From: Paraburkholderia phosphatilytica
GTDB lineage: Bacteria; Pseudomonadota; Gammaproteobacteria; Burkholderiales; Burkholderiaceae
DNA length: 64,000 nt
Direction: 5' to 3'
NCBI RefSeq assembly: GCF_003443895.1
Contig: NZ_QQOA01000009.1
Span: forward strand, 182,063 to 246,062
The position numbers and the translations under genes are program-made. Numbering within the stretch: the stretch's first letter is position 1; every line of letters begins with the position of its first letter. The notes beneath the pieces are model-generated. The model did not search any database. It saw only the letters and a list, made by a program, of their open reading frames with translations, and had not been told where the DNA came from. Positions 8,118-16,914 of the stretch are shown here, in pieces.

Positions 8118-10319
8118 TCACTCCCACATCCGCCGCAGCTTCGCGGCAATCTCGATCTTTGCCTGTGCTGCCGCGGCGAGGCCCGCCGCTGTCGGCGCCG
8201 TGGGCACCGGCACGAGCGGCCACGCGTGCGCATCGAAGAGCGGCATCAGTTGCGCGGGAATGAAACGCGTGCGCGACGCCCACACGTGCCGGTCGCCCAG
8301 ATGCGTCTGGTTGTGCACGTAGAAGCGCTGCGGCGTGACCACGTGCAGGTCTTCCTTCGCGCGCGTCATCGCGACGTACAGCAGCCTGCGCTCCTCGTCG
8401 ATCTCTTCCTCGCTGCCCGTTGCCATGTCCGACGGAATGCAGCCGTCGACGCCATTCAGCACGAACACGTTGCGCCATTCCTGCCCCTTCGCGGAGTGGA
8501 TGGTGGACAGGATCAGGTAGTCCTCGTCGATCAGCGGCACGCCGGATTCGTCGCTCGTCGCATCGGGCGGGTCGAGCGTCAGTTCGGTCAGGAAGCGTTC
8601 GCGCGACGGATACGTGGCCGCGATGCTTTCCATCTGCAGCAGGTCGCCGTGACGGATCGCCGCGTCTTCGTGGTTGCGTTCGAGATGCGGCTCGTACCAG
8701 CGGCGAATCTGCTCGAACTCGGCGGGCCACGGCGTGGTGTTGCTGGCCACTGCCGTCATCAGCTCGACAAACGGGCGCCAGTCTTCCAGCGCGCGGGCGG
8801 GCGGCTCGAACTGTGCAAGCGCGCGGCCATGCGGTGAAGCGAGCGCCGTGGCAAGACCGGATGCGTCGCTCGCGGAGGATGCTTCCGCGCTCGTGCCGCT
8901 CACTGCATCGAGCACGCGCGCGGCCGTGGCCGGACCGACGCCCGGCAGCAGCTGCAGCACACGAAAACCGGCGACGCGATCGCGCGGATTCTGCCCCCAG
9001 CGCAGCACCGCGAGCATGTCCTTCACGTGCACCGAGTCGAGAAACTTCAGCCCGCCGAACTTCACGAACGGGATATTGCGCCGCGTGAGCTCGATTTCGA
9101 GCGTCGCGCTGTGGTGGGCGGCGCGAAACAGCACCGCCTGCGACTTCAGCTTCATGCCGTCTTCGCGCGCGGCCAGCACCTGCTCGACGACGTAGCGCGC
9201 CTGGGTCGCCTCGTCCGCCACCGAAACGAGCCGCGGACGCTGCGCCGACGCCTTGTCGGTCCACAGGTTCTTCGTGAAGCGCTCGCTCGCGAGATCGATC
9301 ACCGCGTTCGATGCGGCGAGGATCGGCTGCGTGGAGCGGTAGTTGCGCTCCAGCGTGACCTGCTTCGCGGGCGGCGCGAAGTGCGACGGGAAATCGAGGA
9401 TGTTGCGCACCGTGGCGCCGCGAAACGAGTAGATGGACTGCGCGTCGTCGCCGACCACCGTCAGGCCGTGGCCATCCGGCTTCAGCGCCAGCAGGATCGA
9501 CGCCTGCAGGCGGTTGGTGTCCTGGTATTCGTCGACGAGTACGTGATCGAAGCGGCCCGACAGATCGGCCGCGATCGACGGTTCCGACACCATGTGCGAC
9601 CAGTACAGCAGCAGGTCGTCATAGTCGAGCACGCTCTGCTTCTGCTTCGCGTCCACGTAGGCCGCGAACAGCATGCGCAGATCCGCCCCCCACTCGCGAC
9701 ACCACGGGAACGCGGCATCCAGCACGCTCGCCAGCGAGCCGCCGGTGTTCACCACGCGCGAGTAGATCGAGAAGCAGGTGGACTTCGACGGGAAGCGCTT
9801 TTCCTTCGCCGACAGACCGAGCTCGTGACGCACCAGGTTCATCAGATCCGCCGAGTCTTCGCGGTCGTTGATCGTGAAGGTGGGCGACAGGCCAATCAGG
9901 TCCGCGTATTCGCGCAGCAGCCGCGCGCCGACGCTATGGAACGTGCCGGCCCAGCTCAAGCCCTGCGCAACGGCCGCCCGCGCGCCGGACAGCCCCGGCG
10001 CCGACGCGACGATGCGCGTGACGCGGCGGATCATCTCGTCCGCCGCGCGGCGGGAGAACGTCAGCAGCAGGATGCGATGCGGGTCCGCGCCCTTCACGAT
10101 CAGATGCGCGACCCGGTGCGCGAGCGTGTTGGTCTTGCCCGACCCCGCTCCCGCGATCACCAGCAATGCGCCGGGCGGATGCGTTGGATCATCCGCGCCG
10201 TATTCGACCGCCTCGCGTTGCACGTCGTTGAGCTTCGCGAGCCAGGCGGCGGTGTCGAGCGGCGGGGAATCGGCGGCGGAAAGCACGGCGGGCAGTGAGC
10301 GGCGATGAGAATGTCGCAC
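8118..10319 (-). CDS. UvrD/Rep-family ATP-dependent DNA helicase (SF1A)
   Basis: 733 residues from GTG 10319. Helicase motifs run in order: Q-motif LNDVQREAVEYG, Walker A GAGSGKT (about residues 57-63), TFSRRAADEMIRR (Ia), DEYQDTNRLQ (II), VVGDDAQSIYSFRGA (III), LERNYRSTQPIL (IV), STIHSAKGQEW (V) and EERRLLYVAMTRAK (VI). It unwinds duplex DNA 3' to 5' in repair or replication. Starts are uncertain: the open frame extends to 10469, but the N-terminal extra sequence is non-conserved in style, and GTG 10292 is a further option. A LexA-like box lies directly upstream of GTG 10319, fitting SOS control as known for E. coli uvrD. It is shorter in its 2B region than classical UvrD, so it could be a separate UvrD-like paralogue. 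Confidence 0.9.
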   Translation of the reverse strand: MRHSHRRSLPAVLSAADSPPLDTAAWLAKLNDVQREAVEYGADDPTHPPGALLVIAGAGSGKTNTLAHRVAHLIVKGADPHRILLLTFSRRAADEMIRRVTRIVASAPGLSGARAAVAQGLSWAGTFHSVGARLLREYADLIGLSPTFTINDREDSADLMNLVRHELGLSAKEKRFPSKSTCFSIYSRVVNTGGSLASVLDAAFPWCREWGADLRMLFAAYVDAKQKQSVLDYDDLLLYWSHMVSEPSIAADLSGRFDHVLVDEYQDTNRLQASILLALKPDGHGLTVVGDDAQSIYSFRGATVRNILDFPSHFAPPAKQVTLERNYRSTQPILAASNAVIDLASERFTKNLWTDKASAQRPRLVSVADEATQARYVVEQVLAAREDGMKLKSQAVLFRAAHHSATLEIELTRRNIPFVKFGGLKFLDSVHVKDMLAVLRWGQNPRDRVAGFRVLQLLPGVGPATAARVLDAVSGTSAEASSASDASGLATALASPHGRALAQFEPPARALEDWRPFVELMTAVASNTTPWPAEFEQIRRWYEPHLERNHEDAAIRHGDLLQMESIAATYPSRERFLTELTLDPPDATSDESGVPLIDEDYLILSTIHSAKGQEWRNVFVLNGVDGCIPSDMATGSEEEIDEERRLLYVAMTRAKEDLHVVTPQRFYVHNQTHLGDRHVWASRTRFIPAQLMPLFDAHAWPLVPVPTAPTAAGLAAAAQAKIEIAAKLRRMWE

Positions 10320-10320
10320 A

Positions 10321-10336
10321 CTGTATATCCATACAA
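10321..10336 (-). promoter_or_regulatory. LexA-like operator at the helicase start
   Basis: CTGTATATCCATACAA matches the gamma/beta-proteobacterial SOS box CTGT-N8-ACAG at seven of the eight conserved positions, with an AT-rich centre. It sits 1 base upstream of the chosen GTG, where a bound repressor would block transcription or early elongation. The other gene start facing it (10505) is about 170 bp away. Confidence 0.55.
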
Positions 10337-10504
10337 CCCCGCGCGGCAAGCGCCCCCTTTTAACGCTGGCCGATCGGCCAGGTCGACCCGTGCAATTCCC
10401 GATTCCGCGATGCCGCGCTCCGCGTGACGCTTGCGATACCGGGCATGGTGAATGCCTCGTTCTCTCCACCCATTCGGGCTTTCTTCCGAAACTGTGAGGC
10501 GACT

Positions 10505-10873
10505 ATGGAAATAGACACGACCCCGTGGTTTGCACTGGACCAGCACGCGCCCGCGCGCGACGGCTGGTACGAAGTTCAGCTCGCCAACGGCAACACCGCG
10601 TTCGCGAATTTCCACGACGGCACGTGGACCGAAAAGCCACTGCTCGTCTTCACGCACTGGCGCGGGTTGCGCTCCGACCCCACGAAAGCGAAAGCCGCCA
10701 CACCGCCTTCGATCGATGCGGAAGCGACCGCCGCGCAGGGCGTACGCGCCGCATGGAACGCGTTCCTGTCAGGTCCGACGGAGGACCCGGCCGGCAAGGC
10801 ACCGTCGCATCCCGACATGCCCACCGACACCTCGCAGCAGCGTCAGCACCGGCTCAGCAACGGCCACAGCTGA
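10505..10873 (+). CDS. Hypothetical protein
   Basis: 122 residues from ATG 10505 (GTGAGG at about 10494-10499 as ribosome site). I do not recognise the family. The N-terminal 55 residues look folded, with many aromatic residues (TPWFALDQHAPARDGWYEVQ, TEKPLLVFTHWRGL), reminiscent of small beta domains. The rest is Ala/Thr/Pro/Gln-rich and probably disordered. It has no signal peptide. It is divergent from the helicase gene and ends before a bidirectional terminator. Confidence 0.7.
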   Translation: MEIDTTPWFALDQHAPARDGWYEVQLANGNTAFANFHDGTWTEKPLLVFTHWRGLRSDPTKAKAATPPSIDAEATAAQGVRAAWNAFLSGPTEDPAGKAPSHPDMPTDTSQQRQHRLSNGHS

Positions 10874-10912
10874 CGCAGCACGGCCTGGATTCCCGGGTCG
10901 TCTGCAAAAAAA

Positions 10913-10947
10913 CCCGACGCACTCGTGAAGTGCGTCGGGCTCCTTTT
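10913..10947. terminator. Bidirectional intrinsic terminator
   Basis: An 11-bp perfect stem CCCGACGCACT/AGTGCGTCGGG with a 5-nt loop, A7 before it and CTCCTTTT after it, between the convergent genes ending at 10873 and 10998. It can serve both strands. Confidence 0.8.
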
Positions 10948-10997
10948 ACCCTGCGGAATCTGGCCGCCTCGCCGGCCGAAAACCGGCAGGCGCTTCG

Positions 10998-11423
10998 TCA
11001 GTGATTCGGCACCGCGTTATCCGCCTGCCCTGCCTGCCCCTGCATCTGGGCCTTCATCGCGTTGTTGGCGGCGTCCTTGTCCGCCTGACGGTTGACCTTC
11101 GCGTTCTTCACCGTCTCCTTGTACTGCGCCTTCGACAGCTTCTTCTTCGCACGGTACTCCGCGTTCGCCTGCGCGTCGGCGTTGCGCTTTTGCACCAGCG
11201 GGTCGTTCGAACCCGGCGCGGTCAGGTTCTGCGGCGCGGGCGACGGCGGCTGGATGCCCTGCGCGGCTGGAGCCGCGGTGCTGTTGTCCTGCGCCAGCGT
11301 CGTGGCAGGCTGAATCTGTCCAGACTGGGTCGTCGACGGCTGCGGGGCCGTCTGCGCGAACGCGGCGGTCGTGGCGAAGGCGCACAGCGCCGTACCGGTC
11401 AAAAGCGAACGAATCTGGTTCAT
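10998..11423 (-). CDS. Small exported hypothetical protein
   Basis: 141 residues from ATG 11423, preceded by GAGAGGAA. A clear signal peptide (MNQIRSLLTGTALCAFATTA with cleavage near AFAQT) leads to a Gln/Thr/Pro/Ala-rich linker and then a strongly charged helical segment (AEYRAKKKLSKAQYKETVKN, then ADKDAANNAMKAQM). It is likely periplasmic. No family name can be given; the Lys/Ala-rich helix suggests a coiled or extended periplasmic protein. An in-frame extension upstream to 11621 is discarded because it would bury the signal peptide. Confidence 0.75.
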   Translation of the reverse strand: MNQIRSLLTGTALCAFATTAAFAQTAPQPSTTQSGQIQPATTLAQDNSTAAPAAQGIQPPSPAPQNLTAPGSNDPLVQKRNADAQANAEYRAKKKLSKAQYKETVKNAKVNRQADKDAANNAMKAQMQGQAGQADNAVPNH

Positions 11424-11695
11424 GGCATTCCTCTCTCTTTGGTTCGTTGGACCTAGAAGGCCGGGCCGTCGGCAGCGCTGGTACGTCGCCGCCGGCGCCA
11501 TCATCCCGCCAGGTGCCTCTCGCAAAAAGCGCGCAGGCTCTTCTACGGACTGACCTAAACAGAGTGAAGTTCTCGCTCGAACCCGAATGTTACTCACCGT
11601 TTCATTTTCTGACGGTTTCATAACATCCTCTACCCGTGCCGCATCGGGCCAATGGGCTTATGATGCGAACCCTGCGCCGCATTCCATCGCCTGCC

Positions 11696-11914
11696 ATGCC
11701 CAATCTCCGTTTCACGCTGACCGGCGACTACGTCGAACTGCATAACCTGCTGAAGCTGACCGGCCTCGCCGACAGCGGCGGCTCGGCCAAGCAGATCGTC
11801 GCCGCGGGCAAAGTGAACGTCGACGGCCGCGTCGAAACCCGCAAGACGTGCAAGATCCGCGCGGGCCAGGTCGTGCTGCTCGGCGACACCCGGATCGCCA
11901 TCGACGAAGGCTGA
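11696..11914 (+). CDS. S4-domain RNA-binding protein (YbcJ-like)
   Basis: 72 residues from ATG 11696. The whole protein is an S4-like RNA-binding fold: ELHNLLKLTGLADSGGSAKQ, IVAAGKVNVDGRVETRK and VVLLGDTRIAI match YbcJ/YaaA-type proteins, which bind structured RNA and have been associated with ribosome-related functions. In-frame ATGs at 11660 and upstream would add a non-conserved basic leader, so the later start is preferred. It stands alone, 129 bp before the MATE gene. Confidence 0.85.
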   Translation: MPNLRFTLTGDYVELHNLLKLTGLADSGGSAKQIVAAGKVNVDGRVETRKTCKIRAGQVVLLGDTRIAIDEG

Positions 11915-12043
11915 CCGAAAGAAACCGCACCATCCTTGTGCCCGTTCATCGACAGCGGGCGGTTTCGGCAATAAGCTTCCGGTTCCACCGATAAGAAATT
12001 TCGCGCAGCCGCGGTCCGACTCCGCCGCCGCGCGTCCTCGCCA

Positions 12044-13456
12044 ATGACGCAATCCGTATCCCGCGTGAGCGCGAAGCCGCCCACGCTATCCCGCCATGCC
12101 GCCGACACCGCCCGTCTCGCCGCGCCGCTCGCGATCGCGCAGCTCTCGCAGATGGCGATGGGCGTCACCGACACGGTGCTGCTCGGCTCGCTCGGCCCCG
12201 ACGCGCTCGCGGCCGGCGGCCTCGGCGCGAACCTGTTTTTCGTCGTCGTCACGCTGCTGCAGGGCGTGCTCACCTCCGTCAGCGTGAGCGTCGCGCACGC
12301 GCGCGGTGCGCAGGCCGACGAGCGCGTACCGCCGATCTACTGGACCGGCTTCGTGCTGTCGCTGCTGCTGACGGTGCCGGCCTTCACGCTGCTGTCGTTC
12401 GCGGCGCAGATCCTGGCGGCGTTCGGCGAGCCGCCGCTGCTCGCGCACAACGTCGGCGAATACGCGGCCATGCTGCGCTGGGCGGCGCCCGGCAGCCTGA
12501 TCGGCGTCGGGCTGATGCGCTCGTTCCTGCCCGCAATCGGCGCGGCGAAGCGGCTGCTGTGGGTGTCGATCGGCGGCGTATTCGTCAACGCGTTTCTGAA
12601 CTACAGCCTGATCCATGGCGCGCACGGCCTGCCGCGGCTCGGCTTTCTCGGCTCCGCCACCGCGACCACGATCACCGTCTGGCTGAGTGCCGCCGTACTG
12701 ATGGCGCTGCTGCACTTCCGGCCGCGCTTCCGGCACTTCGTGATCGCGACGCGACCGAGGCTGCCGTTGATGGGCGAACTGTTCGGCATCGGCTGGCCGG
12801 TCGCGATCACGTACGGCGTCGAATCGACGCTCTTTCTCGCGACGGGCCTGATGGTCGGCCTGCTCGGCGAATCGCAGCTGGCCGCGCACCAGATCGCGCT
12901 CAACGTCGCGTCCGTCGCGTTCATGGTGCCGCTCGCGATCGGCCAGGCGGCCAACGTGCGGGTCAGCTACTGGTCGGGCGCGGGGCAACCGCTCGCGGCG
13001 CGGCACGCGGGTTTCGCCGCGCTCGCGCTGGGCGTGAGCTTCATGTCGCTGTCGGCGCTGGTGCTGATCACGGTGCCGCATGCGATCGTCGGGCTGTACC
13101 TGCATCTCGACGATCCGGCCAACGCCGCCACGGTGAAGCTCGCCACGTCGCTGCTGGGCGTAGCGGCGATCTTCCAGATCGTCGACGGCATGCAGACGGT
13201 CGGCTCCGGGTGCCTGCGCGGCCTCAAGGACACGCGCATTCCGATGATCGCGGCCGCGTTCGGCTACTGGGGCATCGGCTTCCCGACCGGCTACACGCTC
13301 GCGTTCCACGCCGGGCTCGGCGCGCGCGGGCTGTGGTGGGGGCTCGCGGCCGGGCTCGCGAGCGTCGCCGTGCTGATGACGCTACGCTTTCACCGGCTGA
13401 GCCTGCACAACAGCGCGCGCACCGGCGCAAGCGGGTCCGTCGCGGCGCCGCATTAG
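12044..13456 (+). CDS. MATE-family multidrug/toxin exporter (NorM-like)
   Basis: 470 residues with about 12 membrane helices. Motifs of the family are visible: AAPLAIAQLSQMAMGVTDTV near the N-terminus, GLMRSFLPAIGAAKR, a second half beginning GIGWPVAITYGVESTLFLAT, and VGSGCLRGLKDTRIPM. These proteins export cationic compounds in exchange for Na+ or H+ across the inner membrane. Monocistronic by position, with a long non-coding gap afterwards. Substrate unknown. Confidence 0.93.
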   Translation: MTQSVSRVSAKPPTLSRHAADTARLAAPLAIAQLSQMAMGVTDTVLLGSLGPDALAAGGLGANLFFVVVTLLQGVLTSVSVSVAHARGAQADERVPPIYWTGFVLSLLLTVPAFTLLSFAAQILAAFGEPPLLAHNVGEYAAMLRWAAPGSLIGVGLMRSFLPAIGAAKRLLWVSIGGVFVNAFLNYSLIHGAHGLPRLGFLGSATATTITVWLSAAVLMALLHFRPRFRHFVIATRPRLPLMGELFGIGWPVAITYGVESTLFLATGLMVGLLGESQLAAHQIALNVASVAFMVPLAIGQAANVRVSYWSGAGQPLAARHAGFAALALGVSFMSLSALVLITVPHAIVGLYLHLDDPANAATVKLATSLLGVAAIFQIVDGMQTVGSGCLRGLKDTRIPMIAAAFGYWGIGFPTGYTLAFHAGLGARGLWWGLAAGLASVAVLMTLRFHRLSLHNSARTGASGSVAAPH

Positions 13457-13821
13457 GCCGCGTCTTCGCTGTGTCGACGCCGCCGCCCGCGACGTCGCGC
13501 GACCGCCCGGCCGCACCGCATCCCTCACGACCCAAAGCATCGGGCACGATTTCGGCGTCTGCTTAACGCCACAGTCCGAAGCCTTTCAAACGGTAAAATG
13601 CCGGCCTGGCCGCGCCGGCGCCGCCGCGCTTCCCACAAGGAAGCGCGCTGCCCGATCACCCTTCTCCCGCCTGCGCGCCGCCCGGCATCCTCCCGGTCCT
13701 GATTCCCGAGCGGCCCGCCCGCTGCCCGTCCGTCTGCCGCACGCGTCGCGTGCCGCTGCGCGCGCGGACAGCGCATGAGACGCCGCCGTCGCTTCCACCA
13801 TTTCAACAGGGACCACCTGCC
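13457..13821. other. 365-bp non-coding gap before the bile-acid symporter gene
   Basis: No credible gene is present; open frames here are GC-driven shadows. A TAAAAT (13594-13599) could be a -10 element but lacks a clear -35. A perfect 9-bp hairpin CGCGCTTCC-CACAA-GGAAGCGCG lies at 13625-13647 without a T-run, so it would be part of a long mRNA leader of about 215 nt rather than a terminator. Confidence 0.4.
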
Positions 13822-14787
13822 ATGCTGACCCGGGTCACCCGACTCTTCCCGCTGTGGGCGCTGCTCGCCTCGCTCATCGCCTACTTCTCGCCCGTATCGG
13901 TGTCCGGCATCGCGCCGCACGTCACCGGGCTGCTCACGCTGATCATGCTGTCGATGGGCGTCACGCTGTCGCTCGCCGACTTCCGGCGCGTGTTCACGCG
14001 TCCCTCGCCGGTGCTCGCCGGCATCGTGCTGCATTACCTCGTGATGCCGCTCGCCGCATGGGCCATCGCGAAGGCGCTGCGCATGCCGCCCGATCTCACG
14101 GCGGGCATGGTGCTGGTCGGCAGCGTCGCGAGCGGCACGGCTTCGAACGTGATGATCTATCTCGCGCGCGGCGACGTCGCGCTGTCGGTCACGATCAGCG
14201 CGCTGTCGACGCTCGTCGGCGTGATCGCCACGCCGCTGCTCACGCGTCTGTACGTGGACGCATCGATCGTCGTCGACGTGCGCGGCATGCTAATGAGCAT
14301 CCTGCAGATCGTCGGCCTGCCGATCGTCGTCGGGCTCGTGATCCATCATCTGTTCACGAAGCTTGTGCGCAAGGTCGAGCCGATCCTGCCGCTCGTTTCG
14401 ATGGTGTCGATCCTGCTGATCATCGCGGCCGTGGTGGGCGGCACGCAGAAGAGCATCGCGTCGGTCGGTCTGCTCGTCGCGGTGGGCGTGGTGCTGCACA
14501 ACGGCATCGGCCTGCTCGGCGGTTACTGGGGCGGCCGTCTGCTCGGCTTCGACGAAGCCGTCTGCCGCACGCTCGCGATCGAGGTCGGCATGCAGAACTC
14601 GGGGCTCGCCGCGACGCTCGGCAAGCTCTATTTCTCGCCGCTCGCGGCCTTGCCGGGCGCGCTGTTCTCGGTGTGGCACAACCTCTCGGGCTCGGTGCTG
14701 GCGGGCATCTGGGCCGGCCGTCCGGCGAAAGGTTCGACGCACGAACATGAGCAGCAGGCGGCGGTGCGGGAAACGTCGGTGCACTGA
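13822..14787 (+). CDS. Bile acid:sodium symporter family transporter (BASS/ArsB-like)
   Basis: 321 residues from ATG 13822. Ten hydrophobic segments and signature stretches: [37 protein letters not shown] (Na+-site loop) and [20 protein letters not shown]. Members import organic anions, often pantoate, pyruvate or related acids in bacteria, with Na+. The hydrophilic tail is short. The substrate is not deducible. A long leader with a hairpin precedes it. Confidence 0.92.
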   Translation: MLTRVTRLFPLWALLASLIAYFSPVSVSGIAPHVTGLLTLIMLSMGVTLSLADFRRVFTRPSPVLAGIVLHYLVMPLAAWAIAKALRMPPDLTAGMVLVGSVASGTASNVMIYLARGDVALSVTISALSTLVGVIATPLLTRLYVDASIVVDVRGMLMSILQIVGLPIVVGLVIHHLFTKLVRKVEPILPLVSMVSILLIIAAVVGGTQKSIASVGLLVAVGVVLHNGIGLLGGYWGGRLLGFDEAVCRTLAIEVGMQNSGLAATLGKLYFSPLAALPGALFSVWHNLSGSVLAGIWAGRPAKGSTHEHEQQAAVRETSVH

Positions 14788-15045
14788 GCGCCAACATCAC
14801 GCCATGTTTTAACGCGGCCGGGGCTCACCCGGCCGCGCCCCCTTCGTGCGGGCACAGACGCCGACCGCCGCAAGCGCGGCACGCAGCACCACGCTCTGTG
14901 CTCACTCGACAGTCCCGCGCGCCGATTCCTCTTACAATGACCCGCGTCCACCGCGCGGACCGCACGCTCGTATTCAACCGGGGGCAGGCACGCGCGCTGC
15001 TACTGCGCGCAGCATCACACAGGCGCGAGACCGTGGAGAACTGGC

Positions 15046-16761
15046 GTGCCGTCCGACAACATCGATAACAACACCACCGCCCGGCGTATCGTGGCATTCA
15101 TGCTGCAAGCCGCACGCGCCCAGTCGCGCAACCTCTCGCCGTTCGATACCCTGTTGCGCCTGCTCAGCCGAAGTGCCAGCCGCATCGCGCTGCTGCTGGG
15201 CGTCACGCTCCTCACCGCATGCGCGACGCGCCCGCCCGCCACCGCATTCGACCGCAGCGAAACGCACGCACTGCCGACCACCACGCAGACCGCGCTCGGC
15301 GACGCGCTCGCGCTGCTCGAACGCGCGCATCCCGGCGAATCCGGCTTCCGCCTGCTGCCCACCGGCACCGAAGCGCTGCAGATGCGCATCGCGCTCGCCC
15401 GCTCGGCGACGAAGACGCTCGACATGCAGTACTACATCGCCGACGAGGACACCACCGGCAAGCTGCTGCTCGCCGCGGCGCTCTACGCAGCGGATCACGG
15501 CGTGCGCGTGCGGATGCTGGTCGACGACCTGAACTTCAAGGACATCGACGACGTGATGGCCGCGCTGAGCACGCATCCGAACATCGAGGTCCGCGTGTTC
15601 AACCCGTTCGCGAGCGCGCAGTACGGGATGTTCCGCCGCACCGCCGACGTCTTCACGAAGATCGACAACTTCACGCGCCGCATGCACAACAAGGCGATGA
15701 TCGCGGACAACCAGCTTGCGATCGTCGGTGGCCGCAATCTCGGCGACGAGTACTTCAGCGCCAGCAACACGCTGCAGTTCCGCGACCTCGACGTGCTCGC
15801 GGCCGGTCCGATCGCCGCGGACGTGTCGGCGAGCTTCGACCAGTTCTGGAACAGCAGCATCTCCTACCCGCTGCGCGTGCTGAACCGGCAGAGCTTCGAT
15901 CCGCAGAAGCTCGATTCGGTACGCGACCAGCTGCGGCAGCACTGGCGCACCAACGCCGATCCGTACAACGCAAAACCGCTGAACGCGACGCCGCTCGCAA
16001 GCCAGATCGCGAAGGAGCAGCTCGGCCTCACGTGGGCGCCGGCGGAGTTCAAATCCGATACGCCGGACAAGATCTCGCACCCGTCCGACGATTACGTAAG
16101 CCCGCCGATGAAGCGCCTCAGCGAACTGATGAGCGAAGCGCAGAGGGAATTCCTCGTCGTGTCGCCGTACTTCGTGCCGCACGACACGGGGATCAAGTCG
16201 CTGGGCTCACTCGTCAGGCGCGGCGTGAAGGTCCAGATCCTCACCAATTCGCTCGCCGCGACCGACGCCGTCGCGGTGCAGGCCGGCTACAGCCCGTACC
16301 GCGTGCCGCTGCTCAAGGCGGGCGTCGAGCTGTACGAGTTCAAGCCGAACCCCGCGTCACCGCACGCCGACGTCGCGGGTTCGCGCTCGCGCGCGAGCCT
16401 GCACGCGAAGACCTACGTGGTCGACCGCAAGATCCTCGTGATCGGCTCGATGAACCTCGATCCGCGTTCCGCGCATCTGAACACCGAACTCGCGCTGGTG
16501 ATCCACAGTCCGACCCTCGCCGACCAGGTCGCGCAGATGTTCCAGCGCGCGATCTCGCCGGACGTCAGCTACCGGGTGACGCTCGCGACGCCGGCCGAAC
16601 TCGCCGAGCGCCGCTCGGTCGGCGCGCCGCCGTCGAAGCTGGTGTGGACCGACCGCGAAAACAACGAGATGCGGACGTGGGAACTCGATCCGAACGCGGG
16701 TTTCTACCGGAATCTGATGACCGGACTATTCTTGTTGTTACCCGTCGATGGCGAGCTCTGA
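15046..16761 (+). CDS. Phospholipase D-family lipoprotein (cardiolipin synthase-like)
   Basis: 571 residues from GTG 15046 (GGAG 8 bases upstream); ATG 15100 is an alternative that shortens the signal. A lipobox LLTAC places lipid-modified Cys59, so the protein is probably anchored in the outer membrane or periplasmic face. Two HKD motifs are complete: HNKAMIADNQ and HAKTYVVDRK, each followed by GGRN or GSMN. This matches the ClsC/YmdC or PLD-type family that transfers phosphatidyl groups. Its last 26 bases are repeated imperfectly just after the stop. Confidence 0.9.
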   Translation: MPSDNIDNNTTARRIVAFMLQAARAQSRNLSPFDTLLRLLSRSASRIALLLGVTLLTACATRPPATAFDRSETHALPTTTQTALGDALALLERAHPGESGFRLLPTGTEALQMRIALARSATKTLDMQYYIADEDTTGKLLLAAALYAADHGVRVRMLVDDLNFKDIDDVMAALSTHPNIEVRVFNPFASAQYGMFRRTADVFTKIDNFTRRMHNKAMIADNQLAIVGGRNLGDEYFSASNTLQFRDLDVLAAGPIAADVSASFDQFWNSSISYPLRVLNRQSFDPQKLDSVRDQLRQHWRTNADPYNAKPLNATPLASQIAKEQLGLTWAPAEFKSDTPDKISHPSDDYVSPPMKRLSELMSEAQREFLVVSPYFVPHDTGIKSLGSLVRRGVKVQILTNSLAATDAVAVQAGYSPYRVPLLKAGVELYEFKPNPASPHADVAGSRSRASLHAKTYVVDRKILVIGSMNLDPRSAHLNTELALVIHSPTLADQVAQMFQRAISPDVSYRVTLATPAELAERRSVGAPPSKLVWTDRENNEMRTWELDPNAGFYRNLMTGLFLLLPVDGEL

Positions 16762-16853
16762 CTGACGGCATTCCTGTCGTTACCCGCCGACGGCGAACGC
16801 TGACATAAGGCAAGCGGCGGGCAAGCGGCGGGCAAGCAGCGGGCACGCGGCGC
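16737..16853 (+). repeat. Duplicated cls 3' end and 11-bp tandem repeat
   Basis: The 26 bases 16737-16762, which contain the end of the phospholipase D gene and its stop, recur with about five changes at 16779-16804. Four 11-bp units (GCAAGCGGCGG type, the last two degenerate) follow at 16810-16853. Together they fill most of the gap before fumC. Confidence 0.7.
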
Positions 16854-16914
16854 AGCCGCTTCGCCATCCATCCGACCAACCGTCGCCTTGCGCGGCGACG
16901 CCGTGGAGTGAACG

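Noticed and set aside
14906..14938. TCGACA and TACAAT before the phospholipase D gene
   Set aside because: Spacing of 21 bases is outside the sigma-70 range.
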